In this document: positions 21,788 through 32,662 of the stretch, piece after piece
Layout of the letters: each line of letters opens with the position of its first letter
Position numbering within the stretch: the stretch's first letter is position 1
Assembly: GCA_031282725.1 (NCBI GenBank)
Contig: JAITDD010000049.1
Span: 1 to 57,477, forward strand
Reading direction: 5' to 3'
Length of the DNA stretch: 57,477 bases
Source of the DNA: Mycoplasmataceae bacterium
GTDB lineage: Bacteria > Bacillota_I > Bacilli_A > Mycoplasmatales > Mycoplasmoidaceae
Notes under the pieces: model-generated
Database searches by the model: none
What the model was told of the DNA's origin: nothing
The model's input: only the letters and a program-made list of their open reading frames with translations
Position numbers and translations under genes: made by a program

Positions 21788-22615
21788 TTAATTAAATATT
21801 TTTTTATATAAATCATTCCATTCGTTTTTCAAATCTCTGTTGAAAAAGCATCATTTATAAGATCATTGTTTTGGCCTATTAAAATGGACGTAGAAAACAT
21901 TATTCATTTTTTCTTTTAATTCTTTTTTATTCTTAGCGTAGTGAGGAAAGATTTTTTTTCTTAAATATCAAACACGGTTATTAAAAGAAGAGAAGATAAA
22001 ATCAAGAATGGTTTTGGAGCACACGAGATTTAGAATGTGTTGTTCGTTTAAAGCATAATTATTTTTTGCCTCTTGTAAAAATTTTTCATATAAACGATCG
22101 CGGATTATTTTTTTATTATTAAAAAGGATACATCCACCATTGATATAGTTAACAGCTTTTTCTTTTCCGATATCTGAGAAATATTGTTTATTCTTATCAT
22201 ACTCAAGATATTCAACAGACATCAAATCAATAACTCCGGCAATATGGGTCGAGATTTCATTACTAAAAAGTATTGCCGGATCTTCCCTAAAAACAATGTC
22301 AACATCAAAAGAAAGGATTTTATCTTCAGGAATTAAAGAAGGAACCTGTAATCTTCAAAAAACAACACTACTTCATTTATGTGAGTTAATATTATCGAAG
22401 TCGTGATTTTGTAAACGGAAGAGGATTTTATAGTTTTTTATTTTGTAAACTTTCTCAATTAATTCATTAAAACTGAAACTAGGGATTTTATCGATAATGA
22501 TGTATATGTTGTAAAAATTTGCGGGGTTAGTAACAGAAAGCATTTGTGAAATTGTAGTTATTGCTTTTTCATAATAATTCAAATCAAAACAGAAGAGAAT
22601 ATTAATCGTGCCCAT
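21788..22615 (-). CDS. Family 8-like glycosyltransferase
   Basis: 275 residues. It starts MGTINILFCFDLNYYEKA, typical of GT8 (GT-A fold), with a DxD metal site in ILSFDVDIVF, YINGGCILFN and ALNEQHILNLVC later, and a C-terminal HFNRPKQW. It probably transfers a sugar to a lipid or surface carbohydrate. It begins 5 bases after a lipoprotein gene on the same strand, suggesting a shared transcript. The final stretch is Trp-rich, mostly TGA. Confidence 0.78.
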
Positions 22616-22620
22616 ACTTT

Positions 22621-23313
22621 TTATTCAATATGGTCGTGATGTTCAGGTATACATTCTTGGATACAGTTACACTTCGCTTCCCTAACATCAACAGAGAAAG
22701 TGGCTTCGTCGGAAATATTGGAATAACGAAAAGTACAATCAATATAGTCACAGTATATGTAATAATGTTCTCCAGGATTATTGTTTACTGGACAAAAGAA
22801 TGTATTAGAAGAACTTTCTGTGTGTCATAGTCTATCGATGGTGCTTGTTTCTGTTTGAAAATCAAAACCAGGATAACGATTATTTAAAGATAAATCAAAG
22901 TTGGAAATAGCATTGAAACCTGTGTTAAAAAGTATTCAAATTAGTTTCCTTTCTTGTTCTGCGGGTGTAAGTGGATCTGCGGGATTTACTTCTAAATTCT
23001 TAAAGTTTCGATAATATTGGATTTGTTCGAAAATTCTATTAATTTGACTAGGATCGTTAAAGTTAGAAAATAAGATACGGCCTTTATATTTTGATACATA
23101 ATAATTCTGCTCACCAATAACTTCTTTAGTAACATCCATTTGATAATAAAGTTTGTGAGAAGATTTGTATATTGTTCCGGCATTTTTTTCGGCGTCTTTT
23201 ATTTTGGTGACTTTAATATTTGTATCGAAAATGGTATTTTTAGAACAAGAAGTTAAAGAAATAAATGGTAGTGACAAAAAGGAAAGAGGAAGCAATAATA
23301 AACTAAGTTTCAC
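22621..23313 (-). CDS. Lipoprotein of unknown function
   Basis: 230 residues starting at GTG (23313). A lipoprotein signal peptide ends in the lipobox SLTSC with Cys near 23, so it is probably anchored to the outer face of the membrane. The rest is soluble, has a Cys-rich tail and ends in HHDHIE. The GTG start is chosen because TATAAT lies exactly 6 bases before it; the ATG one base upstream is out of frame. No family recognised. Confidence 0.8.
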
Positions 23314-23319
23314 ATTAAA

Positions 23320-23325
23320 ATTATA
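23320..23325 (-). promoter_or_regulatory. -10 box of the lipoprotein gene starting at 23313
   Basis: TATAAT on the minus strand, 6 bases before GTG. It decides the GTG start. Confidence 0.65.
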
Positions 23326-23370
23326 TTTATATATAAAATGGATTTAAATTATTGATTAAACTAGCACAGG

Positions 23371-23982
23371 TTAAGCTAAATCAATAGAGTCTGGTAAAAG
23401 TACAAAATTATAGAAGTTTTTTTTATATGAACAAGAAGCTTGATCGTCGATATCACTAAATATTAAATCGAAAGCAACAACAAATGCTTTAAAAATACCA
23501 AATTTAGTAGATACGATAGCATTTGTTTCTACATAAGTTTCGCTATCAGAACCAGAAGTTTTCTTATTTACTTTAACAAAGATATCATCAAAAAAATCTA
23601 TATGATATTTATCTGAATTCATTGAAATAATATCAGCAAAAACTTGGTTAAATTCAATAGAGAGTCTAATAATTGCATCCTGTTGCCCTTCTTCTGCAGC
23701 TTTAAATAATTCTTCAATTGAATCGATAGGATCTTTATCTTCTAATAAAAGGATGGAACGGCCGATAAAATGTTGAACCCTACCATTATTTTGTTCAATT
23801 TTTCTAATTCAATTCTTTTTATTAGTTGATCATATTGATATTGCGGGTTCTAGTTCTTTTCGTGCATACGCAACCATAACATGATCAATAGAGAAATCGT
23901 AGGAAGAAGAGTTACAAGAAGTTAAAAGAAAAGGGGAAATAGTTATTGGAACAAAAAAGAGTGGGAAGTATTTTATTTTCAT
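23371..23982 (-). CDS. Lipoprotein of unknown function
   Basis: 203 residues. The signal peptide MKIKYFPLFFVPITISPF is followed by the lipobox LLTSCNSS. The soluble part is acidic and helical, with no recognised family. TATAAT lies 6 bases before ATG, so it has its own promoter, independent of the lipoprotein gene downstream. Confidence 0.8.
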
Positions 23983-23988
23983 GTTTAT

Positions 23989-23994
23989 ATTATA
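23989..23994 (-). promoter_or_regulatory. -10 box of the lipoprotein gene starting at 23982
   Basis: TATAAT on the minus strand, 6 bases before ATG. Confidence 0.7.
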
Positions 23995-24009
23995 AAAAAT
24001 GAGGTAAAC

Positions 24010-24672
24010 CTATTTTTTAATTCTTTTAGAAAATTCTTTCGAAATCGTTTCAACAGCTTCTTCTATAGTAAGATTAGTAGTGTCAACATCAAAAGCATCA
24101 TTTGCTCTTTTCATTGGAGCGATATTTCTTTCTGTATCCATTTTATCTCGCTTTTGAACTTCATTAACAACATCTTCTAATTTCCCATCTTTATTATTTT
24201 GTTCTCATCTTCTTGTGGCACGAATTAAAGGATCAGCAAAAACTCAGCATTTTAAAGTAGCATTAGGGAAAACAACAGTGGTAGTATCTCTTCCTTCAAT
24301 AACAATATCCTGAGTCTTGGCAATATTAGCAGAATTTCCTTCAACAAAGTTACGAACAAAAGGGATTTTAGCAATAACAGGGACTAGTGATGAAACTTCG
24401 GGAGTGTGAAGTCTGTCGGTAACCTTTTCATTATTTAAAAAGAAATCATCCTTAGTTTGAGAAATAGAAATTTTGCCTTTTTTAATCGATTCCTCTAATA
24501 AAGATTGATTTTCAAGTGAGATGTTATTTTTTAAAATATATATCGCAACACAACGAAACATAGCACCAGAATTAATATAAGTAAATCCGAGCTTTTTTGC
24601 AAGTAGTTTGGCAATACTGCTTTTTCCAGCACCAGCGGGACCGTCCATTGCGATTTGATAATATGTTCGCAT
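24010..24672 (-). CDS. cmk: Cytidylate kinase
   Basis: 220 residues. P-loop AMDGPAGAGKSSIAK is at residues 8-22. The CMP-binding segment YINSGAMFRCVA, IEGRDTTTVVFPNA and the lid RATRRWEQN follow. It phosphorylates CMP and dCMP for nucleotide supply. The usual GRDIGT motif reads GRDTTT. TATAAT lies 7 bases before ATG. Confidence 0.93.
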
Positions 24673-24679
24673 TTGTTAA

Positions 24680-24685
24680 ATTATA
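24680..24685 (-). promoter_or_regulatory. -10 box of cmk
   Basis: TATAAT on the minus strand, 7 bases before ATG. The 13 bases from box to start codon repeat those of pepP. Confidence 0.7.
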
Positions 24686-24748
24686 TAAATTTTTCAAAAA
24701 AAAGGAGGGAATAAAGTGGGGTTTATGTGATGTGTTAATAAGTGGAAC

Positions 24749-25744
24749 CTATTCTTTTATTTTAAGATTTTTATTGTTAACTATTTTTTCCAATTCTACC
24801 TTACTTTTTAAATTCATAGTTGGGGAAATACCTTGCCAAATATGTTGTTTTATTCATTCGTAAGCCTTTTCTAAGTTATTGAAGAATTCGAGATGTTTAT
24901 TGTCGATTATTTCTTCATAGGAAAATTCTATTGTTTCACTTTCGTATTCGTTTACTTCTTTATTGAATTTGTTTAAAAAAACTTCCTGATTCGCTTCATC
25001 ATTGAAATAGATCTCCTTAGGAAGAAAAACATAGCATAAGGAAGCATTATTACAAACTTCATTATTTTTTCTTAATATGTACATATATAAAACAACTTGA
25101 TAAATATTTTCGATAATCTTTTCTACTTTATAAAAACGGCTCGGTTCTATTTTTTCGAATATGTAATTTATGATTTCGTTAATATTTTTTTTCTTCTTTA
25201 TTCCATTCTCGTAATTGTATAAAAGTTCAATTCTGTTCGAAGCTTGTTTTACACAAAATAATTCATTATATTTTCCTTTGGTTTTTTTAACAATTGGGAG
25301 GTTATCAATAGGGTTAAAGAATAATCTCATACTTTCTTCATCAGAGTTAATATAAAATAATTTGTCTAACGAAAGAGTTTTTATTTCAACTAACAAATCA
25401 GTATTATAAGCATCAGATTTACAAATAAAATATTCATCATTAAACTGTTTTTGTAATTCATAGGTAGAACCATATTTCTTTTGAATGATCGTTTTTTCAT
25501 ACAATTCCCCCGCCTTTGTGTTTGGCGTTATTGTTAAAGGAAGAAAGTCGCGAAAAACTATTCTTAGCCAAATATTAAAAAGATCGTTTTCATCGTCATT
25601 TTCTTTTTTAATAATGCGATAAAACAAAGAACCAGGGATTTGTTTATTTGTTAGAAATTGTTCAATATATTCTTTTTTTAAAACAATATTTGTATTCGTT
25701 GTTTTGTTTATATCGATGCAGTTTTTTAATATATTAAATTCCAT
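24749..25744 (-). CDS. Putative PD-(D/E)XK nuclease-like partner of a helicase
   Basis: 331 residues. GELYEKTIIQKKYG followed by FICKSDAYNTDLLVEIKTLS has the spacing of a PD-(D/E)XK site (Glu, Asp, Glu-x-Lys), as in lambda-exonuclease or Cas4/YqaJ-type nucleases. IYQVVLYMYILRK then resembles the helix with the Q-x3-Y motif of RecB-type nucleases. It begins 3 bases after the stop of the helicase-nuclease gene, so the two products probably act together, perhaps as a reduced AddAB-like end-processing pair. The family assignment is tentative. Confidence 0.6.
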
Positions 25745-25747
25745 TTT

Positions 25748-28700
25748 CTATCTTCTTTCGTCACAAAAATCGGCATAAGGACATGTTTTACAGTTATGAG
25801 GACAAGGCGAAAAAACATTGGCTTTAATAGCTTCGATTTTTTGATTAATGAATAATAGTTCTTTCTCAAATTCTGATAAGGGAATGATGTTGGTTGTTCC
25901 ATACCCATATTCTATTTTTTTTCCCGTATCTATGTTTAATGCTACCATCTTTATTTTTAAAAGAGGAAAAACTTTTATTGCATTTACATAAGCTAATGCA
26001 TATCTGATTAATTGTTTTTTAATCTTAATTTCGTTAACATCCCAGTTTGCGGTTTTGTAATCTGTAATAATTACTTTTTCATCATCAACATAGATATTAT
26101 CGATCGACCCTTTAAAAACAATAACACTTTTCTCATCATTTTGCATAAATCATTCGAACTTTTCCTCGCTTTTTGTATTTTTCATTCTTTCTTCATTAAA
26201 ATATTCGTCCTTTAATTTGTAAATATTTTGGTGAATGTTTTTAATAACTTCTTCCTTATTTTCTCCGCAATATTCTTTTTCGACATGTTCTTTTATTATT
26301 TTTAAAGAATAATTATAGAAATCAAGATAGTCAGTATTTGGACTTAAAAGCAATTCCATACACTTATGGATTAATATTCCCCGATTTTCAAAACTAACTT
26401 TTTTGGAAAGATTATTACTTTGTTTTTTTATAAGAAATTTGTTTGTCTTCATTAGAAAGAAAAGGTAGGGACAAAATGTATATTCTTCAATGGAAGTGTG
26501 GGAGACTATTATTTCTGAAACATCATTACTTTTTTCTAACATCGCGGGATATATTTCGTTTTGGTAGGAAGGGATACAATCTTTTACAATTTCTTCTTTC
26601 CAAATAGCATTAAAAAAAGCAGAAGGTTTATTTCTTTCACTATTACAAGAGAAATGGATGTATTTTCTTGATCTGGTTATTGCTATATAAAACAATCTCA
26701 CTTCCGTATCAATAGGGTGAAATGAAGATTCTGTTGGAAAAAGTTGTTCAAATAATTTTTCACATGAAAACTCTTCCTCTTCTTCGGGAGATTTTGGGTT
26801 TTTCATTCATTTTTCATAACATCCAAATTTATCACATTCTTCATCAACAGATATGGAACTTGGGAATGAATCTTTATTAAGGAAAGGTAAAAAGGTAATA
26901 TAAAATCCTAATCCTTTACTTCCGTGAGCTGTAAGCACATTAATTTTATCATCTTCGCTTTCTGGAAAAAGATAACTATAAGAATCGTTTGCATTATCTA
27001 AAAACTCAATGAAATCATATATCTTTTGAATTTTGCCTACCCCTTGATATACTTCTTCATAATCTTGGATAATGTTCGCAATTTGTTCTGTATTTAAAAG
27101 GAATTCGTAATATTTGTTTTTATCGGAAATATCCTTCACATTCACCAAAATTATTATTTGTTTTAAAAAGTATAAAAGTTCATGGTTAGTTTTTGTAGTT
27201 TTTGCAATAATATTTTCAATCTTATAAAGTTCGTTTTGGTATTTGTTAATGTAGGATAATAAGGCTTCTTTTTTTTCTTTATCAACAAACCCGAATATAT
27301 TTTGCAGAATTTCAGAAACTACATAAGAATTGTAAGATTTAGATATATCTTTTAAAAGAAGGAATATTTTATAGAAAGAAAAAGAGATCGGATGCTTCCC
27401 TTTGTACTTAATGATGAGTGGGATTCTTTTATCATCAAGAAAGTATTTTTTTATATTATCAATTTTCTCCTCCTTATTCTTTTGCAAATATTGGATTAAA
27501 TGAATAATATTTTCCTGTTCATATATTTTATTCTTTAAATATTTTTGATTCAATTCAAATATTTGTTCGACATTTTCTATAAAAGTTAAATCAGGAAGGT
27601 TTTCCAAAAATTCAAATAAGGAATGGGAGATATAGGGATTGTTTTTTATTTTAGCTTTCTTTTTCTCATAACCTTCAAATTTACCTTTTTTGTTTCTTAT
27701 TTCGATGATGAAAGTGAAGGCTTTATATGCTTCATTTTCAAAACCAAGATAATCAAATATGCCGCCATTCTCTTTTCTTTCATAAGGGATTTTTTTCTTT
27801 TCTAATTCAAAACAAAACTTTTCCACATCTTTATTCTTTCTTAAAATAATCGCGATATTGTTGTATTTAACTCCTTTTAAGTCATGATAAGACTTTGCTT
27901 GTTCTATTACACTATTAATCTCCTCTTCTTCGGTTTCGTAAACCACTTTCGTCATATCTCCTTCTTGATCGGATAAAGGAGAGATAGATTTTAAAACTTT
28001 TTCATCACGATAACCCGAAAAAAGTTCATGTACAGAGTTTTGATTAATAATAGAATCTGCTAAATAAACTATTCCACTTGTACATCTTCTAGTATTCGCT
28101 TTTTTTACATCAAGAATTTTATTTTGATTAATCGATTCAGCATTTTTGACAAAATCGGTAAGAAATTTTTCGCTTCCTCCACGAAATTGATATATCGCTT
28201 GATCTTCGTCGCCGACAACATATACATAAGAATTGTTTGATAAAAAGATTTCTACTATTTTTTGTTGGATTGGGTTAATATCTTGAAACTCATCAATAAT
28301 TAGATATTTGATATTTGAAATTAATTTCCACATTTGCGAATCCTTATTTTTAAAACAATCAACGAATTTTCTTGTTATAAGGCTGAAAGTTAGATATTTC
28401 TTTTTTAAGATAAAAGAGGAGAATAAATCGAACATATTTAAAATACTGGAAGGAATATTTTCGTCTTGTTTATAGTTTTTTAAAGAGATGGTTTCTTCCG
28501 ATATTTTATAAATCATATGTAAATAGTCAGGAATAATAAGATTGGAGTTACCAAAGTTTCTAATTATTTTTCGTGAAAAAGGAAGGATTTTTGTGATATT
28601 TAAATCAGGATTAGAATAGTAACGATAAATCAGAAGTTTGATATTACTTTCATTCAGAATATTCATTTCATTGTAATTAATTTCATCTTTTTCTAACATC

Positions 28701-29101
28701 TTTAAATATTTCAGACACAAACCATGGATCGTCCCAATAAACATTTTTTTTAGATTTTGATATGCTTCTTTATCGGAATTGTAAATACCTTTTTTAATTA
28801 TTTTGTAATATATTTCTCTTTTTAATTCATTGGCAGCTAAATCTGTGAAGGTGGTAACAATTATTTTTGAAAGATTGTATTTATCTTGTTCGATTAAAGA
28901 GATAGTTTTTTTTACCATTAAATATGTCTTCCCGCTTCCAGCACAAGCAATGATACGGATATTTTTATCACAAGTAGCAAGCACTTGTTCCTCAACTTTT
29001 ACATCAGCCTCTTCTTTTCCCACATATTCATTCAAGTTTTTCTTCTTGATAATATTTTTTATAGAACTTAATTTTTCATCAATAATATCATTATTTTTCA
29101 T
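25748..29101 (-). CDS. UvrD-type helicase fused to a RecB/Cas4-like Fe-S nuclease
   Basis: 1117 residues. SF1A helicase motifs: IRIIACAGSGKTYLM (Walker A, near 50), TFTDLAANELK, LIIDEFQDINPIQQ (motif II), GDEDQAIYQFRGG (motif III), NVLTAHGSKGLGF (motif V) and RLFYIAITRSRKYI (motif VI). The C-terminal nuclease has HKCMELLL, FKGSIDN, VIITDYKTANWD, and FSPCPHNCKTCPYADFC, a four-Cys Fe-S staple. The architecture is that of AddA or a related exonuclease. Likely role: double-strand-break end resection, or DNA degradation in defence. Two or more TGA codons are Trp. Confidence 0.85.
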
Positions 29102-29121
29102 TAATTTATAATTGATAACAT

Positions 29122-29127
29122 TATAAT
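29122..29127 (+). promoter_or_regulatory. -10 box of the aminotransferase
   Basis: TATAAT, 6 bases before GTG at 29134. Confidence 0.7.
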
Positions 29128-29133
29128 AATAGT

Positions 29134-30303
29134 GTGAAAAAAAACGATTATTTGGCTCTAGCTTTTAATGAAGCGATGGAGAAAAAGAAGACAAATAAAG
29201 ATGTTATCGACGCTGTTGTTGGCTCTTTAAATAATGAGGATGGTAAACTGTGAGTTTTTCCAATTATTCATCAAATATACAAAGAGTTAAATGAAAAAGA
29301 AATCTTCCAATACAATAGTGGAGTAAGTAATAAGGAATTTCTTATAAATATGGAAAAATGAATCTTTGGTGATTTTTTAAAAAAGATTAAAGAAACATTC
29401 GCGATTCAAGAAGCAATTACACCAGGATCTTCCATTGGGCTTTTCATGTCTCTTTTTATGAATAAAAAATATCCTGTTTTAAATGCTGATGCTACTTGAC
29501 CCGCTTATGAAACTATGGCTCAGGTAAATGAACAAAAATATTTTTCTTACAAATTCTTAGATAAGAAATGCAGTTTTAATATTGTTGATTTTTCCAAAAA
29601 AGTCGATTCAATATTAAAAAATAATGACGGAATTAATATTATCATTAATGATCCTTGCCATAACCCAACAGGATACAGCTTAGGAAAAGAAGAATGAGAA
29701 AAGATTATTAAAAAATTAAATCAGTTTAAAGCGAAGAAGATTAATGTTGTTATCGATACAGCTTACATTGAGTTTTCAAAAGTGAAAGAACATTTCTTAC
29801 AAAATCTAATTAATTTGAATAAAAATGTTAAAGTGTATCTAACTTATTCTTGCTCCAAAACCTTTTCCTTATACGGACTTAGATTAGGAGTTTTATTCTT
29901 TTTATCAAAACAAAAGAAGGAATCATTAGTTTTATCTAAATATGTTCGCGGTGTTTATTCCAATCCTCCTACTCTTCCAATTTCGATAATAAACAAACTC
30001 TTTTCAAATCCGAAATATTATGATTCATACATTTCTCAATTAGAAGAACAAAGAAAAATATTGCAAGAAAGATCGGAAATTTTTATTAATGAAGCAAATA
30101 AAATTAAACTTCAATTCTGTGAATATCTAGGTGGGTTCTTTATCTTTATCCCTTGCAAAAACTCATTTAGTGCTTATGAAAAATTGAAGAAAGAAAATAT
30201 TTTCATCGCTCCTTTAGACACAGGTGTAAGGATTAGTATTGGTTATGTTAGCAAAAAAGAGATAAAAGGGTTAGCGAGCAAAATTAAAGGAGTGATTGGA
30301 TAG
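29134..30303 (+). CDS. Class I aminotransferase (aspartate/aromatic type)
   Basis: 389 residues from GTG. PLP-enzyme hallmarks: NDPCHNPTGYSL (Asn contacting the cofactor), INVVIDTAYIEF (Asp-Tyr), LTYSCSKTFSLYGLRLG (Schiff-base Lys, then the phosphate-binding Arg) and VRISIGYVSK (carboxylate Arg). The HNPTG and SCSKTFSLYG wording fits the AspC/TyrB branch. GTG at 29134 has TATAAT 6 bases before it and no better ATG. The promoter region, 32 bp, is shared with the divergent helicase gene. The 3' end overlaps the VapD-like gene by 33 bp. Confidence 0.88.
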
Positions 30304-30564
30304 GGTTGTTCTTAATCTTCTTTTTAAACTTTGGTATTTTAGAAAGCAAATATTCAAGCGCACTACTCCAACTTTTATCGCATAATCTATCATACTTATC
30401 ATTGAAGTTGAATAATCACAATCTTTTTCGTGCTTAAATTTTAGTTCTTCTGTGAGAAATTTTTTTATTTCGTTATACGGTTTCGTTTTAGAACCTGTGA
30501 ATTTTTTTAACTTTTCGGTATCTAAATCAAAGGTAAATAAATATTTAGATTTTTTATCAATCAT
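30271..30564 (-). CDS. VapD-like toxin, possibly frameshifted in its last third
   Basis: 97 residues. SKYLFTFDLDTEKLKKF, then PYNEIKKFLTEELKFKHEKD, then CDYSTS follow the VapD pattern (FDLDT, AY-DIKKFL, GS-Y) of a Cas2-like ribonuclease fold. After CDYSTS the resemblance stops. From about 30395 the next frame encodes DKYDRLCDKSWSSALEYLL, then SKIPKFKKK, and ends at TAA 30286-30284, and looks more natural, so an indel or a recent frameshift is likely. The start ATG at 30564 overlaps the end of the upstream gene, so translation is coupled. Confidence 0.6.
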   Translation of the reverse strand: MIDKKSKYLFTFDLDTEKLKKFTGSKTKPYNEIKKFLTEELKFKHEKDCDYSTSMISMIDYAIKVGVVRLNICFLKYQSLKRRLRTTLSNHSFNFAR

Positions 30565-30862
30565 TTGCTTCTGTTGCGTCAGCTTTTCAATCTTCATAAA
30601 GCCCACTTCCTTTTTTTACAAGAAGCTGGTTAATATATTTATGGAATTGTTTAAATCTTGTGATAATCAAGAATGAGAATGCTATGCAACTTTCGTATAG
30701 CCCCTTCGTTCCTTCTCCTGGATAATATCAGCCATCAGAATCTAGTTGCATAAAATTAGATTCAGTCAATGTATCCAATAACTCAGTAAACATATATTTA
30801 TCATTTTTATCTTCGATGTTTTGAACTTCTAAATAAACCCCGTAGTCTTTGTTTAACTCCAT
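30554..30862 (-). CDS. Small protein upstream of the VapD-like gene, putative antitoxin
   Basis: 102 residues, beginning MELNKDYGVYLEVQN and ending ATEANDW. No family recognised. It overlaps the VapD-like start by 11 bp, and TATAAT lies 9 bases before its ATG, so it is the leading gene of a two-gene unit. Antitoxin-first order with overlap is usual in toxin-antitoxin pairs, and VapD has a known small partner, VapX, in Haemophilus; the assignment here is inference. Confidence 0.5.
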
Positions 30863-30871
30863 AACCTAATT

Positions 30872-30877
30872 ATTATA
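30872..30877 (-). promoter_or_regulatory. -10 box of the VapD-like two-gene unit
   Basis: TATAAT on the minus strand, 9 bases before ATG at 30862. Confidence 0.65.
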
Positions 30878-30992
30878 CTCGTTCAAGTTTAGACTGGGCT
30901 CAATCTATTACAAGATTACATAAAAATTTACTCCGAATATAATAAAAACACCGAATCTGTGCAAAAATAATCAACAGGTTTAACGATAAACA

Positions 30993-30998
30993 TATAAT
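30993..30998 (+). promoter_or_regulatory. -10 box of tRNA-Glu
   Basis: TATAAT, 8 bases before the first tRNA base. Confidence 0.65.
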
Positions 30999-31006
30999 CA
31001 ATATAC

Positions 31007-31082
31007 GGCCCGTTGGTGAAGCGATTAACACATTGCCCTCTCAAGGCAAGATTCATGGGTTTGAACCCCATACGGGTCACCA
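31007..31082 (+). tRNA. tRNA-Glu (anticodon CUC)
   Basis: A 76-nt cloverleaf with encoded CCA. Acceptor GGCCCGT/ACGGGTC (one G-T pair), D stem GTG/CAC, anticodon stem TTGCC/GGCAA with loop CTCTCAA, T stem ATGGG/CCCAT. The anticodon at 34-36 is CUC, reading GAG. Identity elements fit tRNA-Glu. Position 19 is A and position 56 is T, in place of the conserved G19 and C56, so the D-loop/T-loop tertiary pair has changed in step. A TATAAT box ends 9 bases before the first base. Confidence 0.93.
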
Positions 31083-31106
31083 AAAGTTAACTTTTTGTTT
31101 TTTTTT
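31082..31106 (+). terminator. Probable terminator of the tRNA
   Basis: The perfect palindrome AAAAGTTAACTTTT (31082-31095), starting with the last base of the CCA end, is followed by TG and nine T. It is the clearest intrinsic terminator in the window. Confidence 0.6.
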
Positions 31107-31126
31107 CACTATATATATATGTAGGT

Positions 31127-32143
31127 ATGTATCAATATTGTTACTTAAACGAACTCGGAAATCATTCAAAAAACTTGAATAAGTATGTTTATTTTGATAG
31201 CTATGACGCTGTTGTCGAGATGAAAAATAATTCATGAAACTATGATATTAATCTTTATGTTGTCTATGATGGAATATTACCTTCTGATGCGATATTGTGT
31301 AATTTACAAACAACATTCGTTAATGCAAAAGATATTCAAACAACTTATTATCCTCAAACACATATTCCGTATTGAGTTAAAGAAAAACAATTATGTCACA
31401 CATACAACATTAATTTCAATATTCCTTTTGAAAATAAAGAATTAATTGTTAATGAGATTCCAAACTTAGTTACCGACATCAGTTTAAGCATAGAATTGAA
31501 CCCACATGCTGTTTATGACAGCATTGATAAAAATTCCTTGATATTCGCGGAAAACGAGATTAGTGGACAAAAACTAACAACTCAATTCAATTATCGTAAT
31601 TGTGAAAATTTCAAAAACAATGGTGGATGATTCCAAGAAAATAATAAGTTCTACATTAATTCCTTAAATGATGCATATTGCTTAGGTCAAATGGTTAATA
31701 TAGACTTCATTACACAAAAAAAGGAAACAAATATTAATAAAATGTGGAAAATAAGTTTTGATAATTCGATATTCTTAACTGAAATCCAAAATGAGTTCAC
31801 AATATGTGTGGACGAGAAAGCTCCGCAGATATTGAAAGAAAGTGCTGCAGTTAGTTTGAGTGGAAAAACTTTTGATATTGCTATTTTAAACAATTATGCT
31901 TACAATCCAAAAACTAAGCTTGTAGAAAAAATCGGAAACACTGCTGGAAAACTTAATATCCTTGATAAAGGGACGATTGAAGTGAAAACAAAAGTTAAAT
32001 ATTTAGACAAAAACAACTTACCTAGATGAATTAATTTAGTAACTGATTATTCGTACAATGGGAAAAATAGCAGCATTGAAATAAAAACAAAGAAAATCAA
32101 TTTATCCGATATTAATGATTTTAAGGAGAAGATTTATGAATAA
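31127..32143 (+). CDS. Hypothetical protein downstream of tRNA-Glu
   Basis: 338 residues, starting MYQYCYLNELGNHSKNLNKY. It has no signal peptide or membrane helix, is Asn/Lys/Ile-rich, has mixed beta content and includes scattered Trp coded by TGA. No family recognised. The start follows a TATATA stretch by a few bases. It overlaps the next gene by 8 bp, so the two form a unit and the products may interact. Confidence 0.7.
32123..32129 (+). promoter_or_regulatory. Shine-Dalgarno site of the gene at 32136
   Basis: AAGGAGA, 6 bases before ATG, inside the 3' end of the preceding gene; a rarity in this window. Confidence 0.6.
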
Positions 32144-32651
32144 GAGAAAGAAGCTAGCGATTTTTATGATTTCATCAATAACCACTACAATCTGTGCTGG
32201 ATTAATTGGAATCGCCATCATCAAAAGCGAACAAAAATTCAAAGTAATCGATAAAAACAAGGATAATGATAAAGGAGGTGGGGGTTCTTCTGGAGGAAAA
32301 GTCTCAACGTTCACTCATTATGATTTGTCGGAAAACTTTAATGATAAGATATTAGAGAAATATACAAAAAGTGATATTGAAAACAACGAATTTTCTTTAA
32401 TATTCGACGAGGAGAAAAGCGTTGACTTATTTCATACTGACATTGTGAATATTCTGCAAAAAGATAAAAAGTTTAAATATGATGCTAAAGACGAAAAAAT
32501 ATGAGTCGAATATAAATTCTTCGACAATGATAAAAAAGCAGATTTTGTTGTTATTTGAAGTAACGAATACAATGCTAATTGAAAAGCAAATACTGACAAT
32601 AATTTCTATTACGACGAACTAGAATTTGACATTGAGGCTTCTTGTAAATAA
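32136..32651 (+). CDS. Signal-anchored extracellular protein
   Basis: 171 residues. A Lys-rich N-terminus and one hydrophobic helix (LAIFMISSITTTICAGLIGI) are followed by a Gly/Ser linker (KGGGGSSGGK) and an acidic domain. AAGGAGA at 32123-32129, 6 bases before ATG, is one of the very few good Shine-Dalgarno sequences here. This fits an internal operon gene that cannot use leaderless initiation. Function unknown; it is probably displayed outside the cell beside the product of 31127-32143. Confidence 0.7.
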
Positions 32652-32662
32652 AACCAAACAAG

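Noticed and set aside
22630-23347. Plus-strand ORFs opposite the lipoprotein gene
   Set aside because: Shadows of the lipoprotein frame, which has a signal peptide, lipobox and promoter.
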